A stretch of DNA of 20,788 nt from an uncultured bacterium (GTDB lineage Bacteria; Verrucomicrobiota; Verrucomicrobiia; Opitutales; Intestinicryptomonadaceae), in the NCBI GenBank assembly GCA_905214995.1, contig CAJMOT010000032.1:1-20788 (forward strand), given 5' to 3'. The notes beneath the pieces were generated by a model, which saw only the letters and a list, made by a program, of their open reading frames with translations, made no database searches and had not been told where the DNA came from. Positions 13,442 through 19,933 of this stretch are shown piece after piece (position 1 is the stretch's first letter; each line of letters starts with the position of its first letter). The position numbers and the translations under genes were made by a program.

Positions 13442-14319
13442 AGAAAATCCTGCTAACGGGCGGAAGCGGCTTTATCGGGCGCAACCTGCGCGAGAGCTTT
13501 TTGCCGCAAAAATACGAAATATCCGCCCCGACGCGCACGCAGCTCGACCTGCTCGACACGCGCGCGGCCGACGAATTTTTTGCGAAAAACTCCTTCGACT
13601 GCGTATTGCACTCGGCGGTAAAGCCGTGCCACCGCAACGCTCCCGACCGCGACGCGCTCGTCTATTCAAACCTGCGCATGTTCGAAAACCTCGCCCGAAA
13701 CTCCGGAAGCTTCGGCAGGCTCATCAACTTCGGCTCGGGGGCGATATACGGCCAAGACTCTGACATTTCCGGCGCACGGGAAGAGGACATATTCAAAAGG
13801 ATGCCGAGCGACGAGCACGGCTTCTGCAAGTACGCCGCCGCAAAGCGAATGGAGTCCCTGCCGAATTTCATTGATTTGAACATATTCGGGATTTTCGGGA
13901 AATACGAGGACTACTCCATAAGGTTTATCTCAAACGCCGTCTGCAAGGCGATGTTCGGAATGCCGGTTACCCTGCGCCAAAACAGGAGATTCAGCTACGT
14001 ATTCATAGACGACTTCTGCCGGATAATCGACTCTTTCATATCGGCGGACTTGAAGCACAAAACCTACAACATAACCCCTCCCGGGTTCGCCGAGCTCGCG
14101 GACATCGCGCGGACGGTGTCCGAAATGTTCGGGGGCGTTCCGGTAAAAATCGCGGCGGAGGGGTTCGGGCCGGACTATTTCGGCGACAACTCGCGCCTGA
14201 TGGCGGAGTTCCCCGAAACAAAGTTTACCCCCATGCCGGAGGCGGTTGCGCGTCTGGCGGAATACTACCGCGCAAACGCGGGCAAAATCGACAGAAGACT
14301 ATTGGAATTCGACAGATAA
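13438..14319 (+). CDS. Extended SDR, probable CDP-sugar ketoreductase/epimerase (YerF- or abequose-synthase-like role)
   Basis: A 293-residue NAD(P)-dependent epimerase/dehydratase-family protein. The Rossmann loop TGGSGFIG (residues 7-14) and the catalytic pair in YAAAK (Tyr132, Lys136) are intact, and NFGSGAIYG supplies the Ser/Thr region. The length suits RmlD/abequose-synthase-type reductases. Being translationally coupled to rfbH and followed by the thiamine-diphosphate enzyme, it should act on the CDP-3,6-dideoxy-4-keto intermediate. It could reduce C4 directly, giving an abequose- or paratose-type sugar, or reduce the acetyl side chain after branching, as YerF does for yersiniose. The sequence alone does not decide between these. 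The start is fixed by the ATGA overlap and by the position of the Rossmann strand. Confidence 0.8.
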   Translation: MKKILLTGGSGFIGRNLRESFLPQKYEISAPTRTQLDLLDTRAADEFFAKNSFDCVLHSAVKPCHRNAPDRDALVYSNLRMFENLARNSGSFGRLINFGSGAIYGQDSDISGAREEDIFKRMPSDEHGFCKYAAAKRMESLPNFIDLNIFGIFGKYEDYSIRFISNAVCKAMFGMPVTLRQNRRFSYVFIDDFCRIIDSFISADLKHKTYNITPPGFAELADIARTVSEMFGGVPVKIAAEGFGPDYFGDNSRLMAEFPETKFTPMPEAVARLAEYYRANAGKIDRRLLEFDR

Positions 14320-14323
14320 GCGT

Positions 14324-16099
14324 ATGGTAAAAGTATCGGACTACATCGCCGACAGGCTCAAAAATTTTTACGGCGTGGAAAACGTGTTCATGATTACGGG
14401 AGGCGGCGCGATGCACCTAAACAACGGCATCGGCGCGAAAATCCCGTACATTTCCAACCACCACGAGCAGGCGAGCGCAATCGCAGCCGAGGGCTACGCG
14501 CGCTCGTCGGGCAAGCTCGCCGTGGTAAACGTCACGACCGGCCCGGGCGGAATCAACTGCCTCAACGGAGTGTTCGGGCAGTGGACGGACTCCGTGCCCG
14601 TCCTCTACATCTCGGGGCAGGTCAAGTTCGCGACCACCCTCGCCTCCTGCCCCGATCTCCCGCTTCGCCAGCTCGGAGACCAGGAGGTCGACATCATAAC
14701 GAGCGTGAGACATCTGACGAAATACGCCGCCATGGTGACGGATCCGCGCGAGATACAATACCACCTCGACAGGGCTGTCTACGAGGCCACCCACGGGCGC
14801 TTCGGCCCCGTGTGGCTCGACATTCCCATGAATGTCCAGACGGCGCAGATAGACGAGGCCGACCTCAAAAAATTCTCCCCGCCGCCCGAGCCCGTCTACG
14901 ATTTGAAAATCGCGGAAGTCGCCGAACGGCTGCTGTCCGCCAAACGCCCGCTGATAGTCGCCGGGCACGGAATGAGGCTCGCCGGACAGGTTGAAAACCT
15001 CGCTAAGTTTTCGGAAATCTCCGACGTTCCGATAGCCACCACCTTCAACGGCTACGACGTCCTGCCCACCGGCGACAAAAACGCCGCAGGCAGAATCGGG
15101 ACGGCGGGGCAGCGCGCGGCGAATTTCATTTTGCAAAACGCCGACTGCGCGCTGTTTTTGGGCACGCGCAACAACGTGCGGCAGGTCAGCTACAACTGGG
15201 AAAATTTCGCGAAAAAAGCGTTCAAGATAGCCGTGGACATCGACCCCGCTGAGCTTCAAAAGCCGCTCGTAAAGCCCGACCTGGCGGTCAACGCCGACCT
15301 GCGCGAGTTCTTCCCCGCGCTCGCCGAAAGGCTCGGGGCTTTCCGCGCCGGCGGCGAATGGACGCAATACTGCCGGAGAATGCGCTCGAAATACGCCTTT
15401 GAAAACGTCCCCGAATACCGGCAGGAGGCCGGCGCCCCCGTAAACGTCTACAACCTCACCCGCACGCTCACGTCGATTGCCGACCCCGACGACATATTCG
15501 TCGTGGCAAACGGCTCGCCGTGCATATGCACCTGCCAGTGCGCCGTGACGAAAAAAGGGCAGAGAATGTTCCTGAACTCCGGCGACGCCTCGATGGGCTA
15601 CGATTTGCCCGCCGCCATAGGGGCGGCAGTCGCGAACCCCGGCAAAAAGGTGATATGCTACACGGGCGACGGCTCCATAATGATGAATTTGCAGGAGCTG
15701 CAAACCATAAAGACGCACAACCTCCCCATAAGAATCTTCATAATAAGAAACGACGGGTACTCCTCGATAAAGCAGACGCACAAGAACTTTTTCAACGCCC
15801 ATTACGTGGGATGCAACGCCGCGAGCGGCGTGGAGACGCCCGACTTCCGCGAGGTTGCAAAAGCTTTCGGCATAGAGTCCGAAAGGATAGAAACGGGCGA
15901 CGGGCTCGCCGGAAGGCTGAAAGCCGCCCTCGAAAGGCGCGGACCGTTCGTCTGCGAAATCGTATGCCAGGACGACTACATGTTCTCTCCCAAGCTCTCC
16001 GCCAAACAGATGCCGGACGGCTCGATAGTCTCGCCGTCGCTCGAAGACATGTTCCCGTTTTTGGATCGGGAGGAATTCGAGTCCAACATGCTCAAATAG
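14324..16099 (+). CDS. YerE-like thiamine-diphosphate-dependent carboligase
   Basis: A 591-residue ThDP enzyme of the acetolactate synthase/pyruvate decarboxylase superfamily. The catalytic glutamate is Glu48 in NHHEQASA; the ThDP motif runs from GDG (448-450) to RND (Asn476), a 25-residue spacing. All three domains are present, including a central FAD/Rossmann-like part around residues 190-340. The N-terminal ITGGGAMHLNN and the C-terminal LPDG/PDGS-SLEDMFPFL-type tail (DGSIVSPSLEDMFPFLDR) recall the ThDP proteins found in O-antigen loci. YerE of Yersinia decarboxylates pyruvate and joins the two-carbon unit to C4 of CDP-3,6-dideoxy-4-ketoglucose; the rfbFGH context makes that the best prediction. 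A true acetolactate synthase is less likely, given the context and the absence of a small-subunit gene. The ATG at 14324 is four bases after the SDR stop. Confidence 0.82.
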   Translation: MVKVSDYIADRLKNFYGVENVFMITGGGAMHLNNGIGAKIPYISNHHEQASAIAAEGYARSSGKLAVVNVTTGPGGINCLNGVFGQWTDSVPVLYISGQVKFATTLASCPDLPLRQLGDQEVDIITSVRHLTKYAAMVTDPREIQYHLDRAVYEATHGRFGPVWLDIPMNVQTAQIDEADLKKFSPPPEPVYDLKIAEVAERLLSAKRPLIVAGHGMRLAGQVENLAKFSEISDVPIATTFNGYDVLPTGDKNAAGRIGTAGQRAANFILQNADCALFLGTRNNVRQVSYNWENFAKKAFKIAVDIDPAELQKPLVKPDLAVNADLREFFPALAERLGAFRAGGEWTQYCRRMRSKYAFENVPEYRQEAGAPVNVYNLTRTLTSIADPDDIFVVANGSPCICTCQCAVTKKGQRMFLNSGDASMGYDLPAAIGAAVANPGKKVICYTGDGSIMMNLQELQTIKTHNLPIRIFIIRNDGYSSIKQTHKNFFNAHYVGCNAASGVETPDFREVAKAFGIESERIETGDGLAGRLKAALERRGPFVCEIVCQDDYMFSPKLSAKQMPDGSIVSPSLEDMFPFLDREEFESNMLK

Positions 16100-16108
16100 G
16101 CCGCAAAA

Positions 16109-17260
16109 ATGCCAAAGACTTCCCAAAACGCGGAGAAAGCTCCCGCGGTGTCGGTGTTCGTGCCGTATTACAACGACAGGGCGTTCCTCCCTCAATGCAT
16201 AGAATCCATACTCGCCCAGACGCGCGGAGACTTTGAGCTCATACTGCTCAACCACGCCTCCGACGACGGATGCCGCCAAATCGCGCGCTCCTTCCGCGAC
16301 CCGCGCATAAGGCACATCGACATGCACTACAACCTCGGGGCGGGCTCGGGCATTTTGATTCTTGAATTTTTGAAGGCCGCCCGCGGCAGGTACGCAAAAC
16401 TGTTCTGCGCCGACGACATGATGCGCCCCGACTGCCTCGAAAGGCTCGCGGGCCACATGGAGGCGCACCCCGAAACGGACGTCGCCTTCGGCGACATGGA
16501 ATACGTAGGCAAAGACGGCTCAGGCCTCGGCGCGAAATGGTCGCTGCGCCGCCCGCATTTCGCGTTCGGAATGTCGGAGGCGGAATGCCTCGGGCTTCTC
16601 ATCCGCTGGATAAGCTTCATGCCCTACCCCGCCTCGATAGCAAAAACCGAAGTTCTGCGGGAGGCGCGCATAGACAAGTCGATGGTGATGATGCTCGACA
16701 TGTCGATATGGGCGGATCTCATAATAAAAGGCAAAAAGTTCGACTTCATTCCGGACGCGGTCGTAAACTACCGCGTGCACGAAAACCAGACGTCGTCTTC
16801 AAAGCGCCGCGACATAGCCGACCGCTATTTCCGTTTTGAAAGCTTCGCATACTGCGACATCTTCTACTCCATAAGAGATCCGGAACTTTTGAAAAGCGTC
16901 CTGCCGGACTCGAAATTCGCCGGAAACATCAAAGCCGGCGAAACGCGCGCGGAAATTTTCGAGTTCGCCGTAGCCGAGCACTACATAGCCGCCAAAGACG
17001 AGCGCTACAAGGTAAACGGATACTCTCACATGCACGCGCTCATGCAAGACGATTCCGCGCGGGCGGCGATAGGCGGCGAATTCGGCTTCGGCATAAGGGA
17101 GTTTCGGGAAATGTACTCAAAGCCCGAACCTCACCAGAAAAGCGCCAAGGAAGTCGGGCTCGGCGGATTGCTTTATTTGTTGTTGCGCAGGCTGTGGATT
17201 ATCGTAACGTTTAAGGACATAAGGCGAAAATTACGCGAGCGCAGAACCTTATCCTTGTAA
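16109..17260 (+). CDS. Family 2 (GT-A) glycosyltransferase
   Basis: A 383-residue inverting glycosyltransferase. The GT-A domain starts at VSVFVPYYNDRAFLPQCIES (residues 14-33), with LLNHASDDG as the nucleotide-contact Asp region and FCADDMM (Asp102/Asp103) as the metal-binding DxD-like motif. No transmembrane segment is needed for the N-terminal domain; the C-terminal end (after about residue 345) has a hydrophobic stretch GLGGLLYLLLRRLWIIV followed by a basic tail, which suggests membrane association. Donor and acceptor cannot be read from sequence. Its place nine bases after the YerE-like gene makes transfer of the branched dideoxy sugar, or of a neighbour residue in the same glycan, plausible. 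Confidence 0.88.
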   Translation: MPKTSQNAEKAPAVSVFVPYYNDRAFLPQCIESILAQTRGDFELILLNHASDDGCRQIARSFRDPRIRHIDMHYNLGAGSGILILEFLKAARGRYAKLFCADDMMRPDCLERLAGHMEAHPETDVAFGDMEYVGKDGSGLGAKWSLRRPHFAFGMSEAECLGLLIRWISFMPYPASIAKTEVLREARIDKSMVMMLDMSIWADLIIKGKKFDFIPDAVVNYRVHENQTSSSKRRDIADRYFRFESFAYCDIFYSIRDPELLKSVLPDSKFAGNIKAGETRAEIFEFAVAEHYIAAKDERYKVNGYSHMHALMQDDSARAAIGGEFGFGIREFREMYSKPEPHQKSAKEVGLGGLLYLLLRRLWIIVTFKDIRRKLRERRTLSL

Positions 17261-17291
17261 CCCCACAACCGCAGATTGTAAACCTGCTAGC

Positions 17292-18533
17292 ATGTCCGCA
17301 AAAAACTTCAAGCCGTTTTTCCTGAACAGCAACCTTTCCTTCGGAAAGGCCGGAGGGGATACCGTCGAAAGTCTGTTGCGCCCCGCCGCCGGAAATTCGG
17401 GCAATTCCTACATAACCTATGCGCTCGTCAAGACGGTTCTGGGAGACTTTGCGGGGCTCTCGCACATAGTCAACGCGTATGAATACGATTTCTCCGCCTC
17501 CGGGCGCGACGCGGAATTCGCGCGCGCCGAATGCACGCACTTGTTCCTCGTCCTGCAAGACCAGATAAGGATAGAGGAATCCTACGGGCTGCGCCTTCCC
17601 TACGAAAACATAGTGTCGTTTCTCAAAAAATGCGGCAAGCCGGTGGTAATCGCGGGGCTCGGCGCAAATTCGTTCGGCGGCTTCGACCCCGAATTTCACA
17701 AAAAGCTCCCGCCCGCCCTCGTGAAGTTTTTGCGGGAAATCTCCGGAATGTGCGAAAAAATCGGGATTCGCGGCGAATTTACCGCCGATGTCCTGGCCAA
17801 GCTCGGCATATCAAACTTTCAAATCATCGGCTGCCCGTCGTTTTTTGAAACGGGCCCCGGCAGGCGGGTCGAAAAGCCCCCGTTCGGCGAGCTCAATCCG
17901 GCGCTGACGAGCCCGCTGATATACCGCGCGGAAAGCGCGCCCGCGCTAATGCAGGACTTCCTCGAAAAGCGGCTGATAGACCTCGCCGTGTTCGGGCGCA
18001 TTCCGGACGGCTGCCCGAGAGAGGAATTTTACAGGGCGGCGCGCGGAAACCTGCAAATATTCCTCAATCCCGAGAGATGGAAGGCGTTCCTGAAAAAATT
18101 CAATTTCGCGCTCGGGCCGAGAGTCCACGGCAGCATCGCCGCGATAAACGCCGGCCTCCCCGCCGTCTGCACCAACACCGACTCCCGCGCCGCGGAAATG
18201 TGCGCCTTTCTGAAAATACCGCGCCTTGCGGACGGCCCGTACGCCGATTACAAGCCTCCTATCCCCGACGCGCGGAAATTTGGGGCATTTCTCAGGCGGG
18301 CATACGACGCCTGCGACGTCGACGCCATGAACGCGGCGTATCCCGCGCTCTTCGAAAACTACAAAAATTTCATAACGTCCCAAAACCTCCCATTCCGATG
18401 CGGGGAATGCGCGAACGCCGGCATGCTCTCAGAAGTGAAGGTTCGGGGGCGCATAGAACTATTTGCGAGACGGATCGCATTCAAGGCGCGCCGTTCCGCC
18501 GCCAAAAGGCTTCTAAAAAGGAACCGCTCCTGA
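17292..18533 (+). CDS. Polysaccharide pyruvyltransferase-family protein
   Basis: A 413-residue protein of the polysaccharide pyruvyl transferase family (CsaB/WcaK-type, GT-B-like fold). Recognisable blocks are GNSGNSYITYAL near residue 36, VVIAGLGANSFGGF in the first domain, IGIRGEFTADVLAKLGI followed by IIGCPSFF, and GPRVHGSIAAINAGLPAV with the conserved Arg277/His279. Known members use phosphoenolpyruvate to place a ketal-linked pyruvate on a sugar, giving the polymer negative charge. Some family members have other or unknown activity, so pyruvylation is a family-level prediction. The C-terminus is very basic (KARRSAAKRLLKRN), compatible with peripheral membrane binding. It sits between two glycosyltransferases, with gaps of 31 and 21 bases. 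Confidence 0.8.
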   Translation: MSAKNFKPFFLNSNLSFGKAGGDTVESLLRPAAGNSGNSYITYALVKTVLGDFAGLSHIVNAYEYDFSASGRDAEFARAECTHLFLVLQDQIRIEESYGLRLPYENIVSFLKKCGKPVVIAGLGANSFGGFDPEFHKKLPPALVKFLREISGMCEKIGIRGEFTADVLAKLGISNFQIIGCPSFFETGPGRRVEKPPFGELNPALTSPLIYRAESAPALMQDFLEKRLIDLAVFGRIPDGCPREEFYRAARGNLQIFLNPERWKAFLKKFNFALGPRVHGSIAAINAGLPAVCTNTDSRAAEMCAFLKIPRLADGPYADYKPPIPDARKFGAFLRRAYDACDVDAMNAAYPALFENYKNFITSQNLPFRCGECANAGMLSEVKVRGRIELFARRIAFKARRSAAKRLLKRNRS

Positions 18534-18554
18534 CTCGCAAGGCCCGCTCCGAAT

Positions 18555-19550
18555 ATGGACACTCCGGACAAAATAACCGCCGGCGACTTGGAAGTCTGCG
18601 TTCTGACTTTCAACAGGGCGCCCCTCCTGCGCCAGGCGCTCGAAAGCCTGCTCGCCCAGACCGCGCGGGGATTCGCCGTGTCCGTGTACGACAACGCGAG
18701 CCCCGACGGCACGGCGGAAACCGCGGAGGAGATGCGGCCGCGCTTTGAGGGGGAATTCCGCTACGTCCGCCATCCGAAAAACATCGGCGCCGACGCCAAC
18801 TTCCACGCCGCCATCGCAGGCGCAAGCCGCAAGTACGCGATGTTCATGCACGACGACGACCTCGCCCATCCGGAGTACGTCGAATGCGCCGTGGCTGCGA
18901 TAAACGCCTTCGGGAACGTCGCGGTGCTCGCTTCCAACTATTCGTACATGCGCGTCGAAAGCGGCGGGCGCGTCGAGTGGAAAAGCGCGTCCAGAAAAGC
19001 CTTCGCCTTTGAAAGCCGCGAGGACTTCGCCGCCTACATATTCTGCGACGGGCGGGCGTCGTTCTCGTCGGCGATATACAGAACCGCCGACTTGCGCGCG
19101 CGCAACCGCCCCAACGTGTACGGAAAAATCGGCGACACTCCCGTAATGATAGACGCGGCGGGCGGCGGAAAGGCCGTCGTGCTCGCCGACAAAAACCTCT
19201 TCGTGTACCGCATACACGCGGGGCAGGATTCCAAAAATACGTCAAACGGCCCCACGCGGGAGGAAATCGTCAACCGCAACCGGCTGTTCAGGGAAATCCT
19301 CATGAACGGCTCGCGCGCGCACAGGTTCGCATACCGCATTTCATACGCGGAATGGCTCGCGCGCCATATAAAGTTCGCGGGCGCGGACGACCGCCGCAAG
19401 CGGGAATTCCTCGCCTCGCTAACTGCGGGGGAAACCGCAGGGATAATGTCGAAAGCCTACTCTGTCCCGTTTGCCGGAGAGTTTTTGCGCGGGCTCATAC
19501 GGGCGTTTAGGATGCTCCGGAAGCTGCTTTGGCGGCCCGAAAGCTTTTGA
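18555..19550 (+). CDS. Family 2 (GT-A) glycosyltransferase
   Basis: A 331-residue GT2-type enzyme. The domain opens at LEVCVLTFNRAPLLRQALES (residues 12-31), with VYDNASPDGT as the first Asp-containing loop, KNIGADANFH next, and HDDD (Asp100-102) as the metal-binding motif. The length is typical of a single-domain cytoplasmic or peripheral glycosyltransferase; the basic, hydrophobic C-terminus (LIRAFRMLRKLLW) may anchor it to the membrane. It differs clearly from the other glycosyltransferase of the operon, so the two probably form different linkages. It is the last gene of the tightly spaced operon. A short GC palindrome follows the stop, but without a T-run. Confidence 0.88.
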   Translation: MDTPDKITAGDLEVCVLTFNRAPLLRQALESLLAQTARGFAVSVYDNASPDGTAETAEEMRPRFEGEFRYVRHPKNIGADANFHAAIAGASRKYAMFMHDDDLAHPEYVECAVAAINAFGNVAVLASNYSYMRVESGGRVEWKSASRKAFAFESREDFAAYIFCDGRASFSSAIYRTADLRARNRPNVYGKIGDTPVMIDAAGGGKAVVLADKNLFVYRIHAGQDSKNTSNGPTREEIVNRNRLFREILMNGSRAHRFAYRISYAEWLARHIKFAGADDRRKREFLASLTAGETAGIMSKAYSVPFAGEFLRGLIRAFRMLRKLLWRPESF

Positions 19551-19556
19551 CGCCGC

Positions 19557-19571
19557 CGGCTGCCGGCGCAA
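19557..19571. repeat. Short GC palindrome after the operon
   Basis: CGCCGGC, one base, then GCCGGCG immediately downstream of the last glycosyltransferase stop. It can form a small GC hairpin but is followed by A, not T, on the plus strand. It is a possible end-of-operon stem, not a convincing intrinsic terminator. Coordinates may be off by a base or two. Confidence 0.3.
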
Positions 19572-19641
19572 AAATTCCCCCTTCTGCCCGCCGTTCCAAA
19601 GCGCATAAGCGGACGCGGCAAAAGCGCGCGCGTTCGGAAGG

Positions 19642-19785
19642 CTACTTGGATTTGGCCCTCGAAGAGCCCTTGCGGAAAATCCTGTCGTAGTTGTCCACGT
19701 ACTTCTGGATGTTGGCGCCGCGGCGGATAGCCTCGCCCTTGCCGCACTCGCGGCTTTCCTTTTTAGTTTCGCTGTTCGTTTCCAT
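19642..19785 (-). CDS. Small basic protein of unknown function (47 aa)
   Basis: An open frame of 47 codons from an ATG at 19785. The protein is highly charged: a Glu/Lys/Asn-rich start (METNSETKKESREC), a central segment GEAIRRGANIQKYVDNYDRI that could form an amphipathic helix, and an Arg/Lys/Ser tail ending in RAKSK. No signal peptide or membrane segment is present. Support for it being real is the promoter-like TTGACT and TATAAA upstream, the lack of a competing frame, and a position filling an otherwise empty gap between two plus-strand genes. I do not recognise the family. The basic tail could bind nucleic acid or the ribosome, but this is speculation. Confidence 0.55.
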   Translation of the reverse strand: METNSETKKESRECGKGEAIRRGANIQKYVDNYDRIFRKGSSRAKSK

Positions 19786-19806
19786 ATCCGTAAAAAATTC
19801 TCTCTG

Positions 19807-19832
19807 TTTATAATCCGAATCGGAAAAGTCAA
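19807..19832 (-). promoter_or_regulatory. Possible promoter of the small basic protein
   Basis: On the minus strand TTGACT (19827-19832) precedes TATAAA (19807-19812), a near-consensus -10, with a spacer of only 14 bases. The short spacer lowers confidence. The TTGACTTTTC string matches that before the deacetylase gene. Confidence 0.35.
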
Positions 19833-19880
19833 GCCGCCGTAAAACAAAAAATCGCGCGGCGCGCGCAAAACCGTTTTTAT

Positions 19881-19910
19881 TTGCCAAAGGCCTCCCGCGC
19901 CGCTTATCTT
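19881..19910 (+). promoter_or_regulatory. Putative promoter of the HAD-UbiA fusion gene
   Basis: TTGCCA (19881-19886, 5 of 6 matches to the -35) and TATCTT (19905-19910, 4 of 6 matches to the -10) are 18 bases apart. The expected start point lies about 16 bases before the ATG at 19934, so the gene probably has its own promoter separate from the upstream operon. Confidence 0.4.
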
Positions 19911-19933
19911 TGCGCCTTACACACTGCCCCGCA

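Noticed and set aside
14246..14323. In-frame N-terminal extension of the ThDP enzyme
   Set aside because: It overlaps the SDR C-terminus and adds residues before the conserved first helix; the ATG at 14324 fits the family.
14324..16099. Annotation as acetolactate synthase (IlvB)
   Set aside because: No IlvN or branched-chain amino acid genes nearby; the N- and C-terminal signatures and the rfbFGH context fit the O-antigen ThDP enzymes better. Not fully excluded without phylogeny.
14417..16468. 683-residue open frame on the minus strand opposite the ThDP enzyme
   Set aside because: It mirrors a gene with complete catalytic motifs; the translation is rich in Arg/Val/Gly/His without any family motif, as expected for an antisense shadow in G+C-rich DNA.
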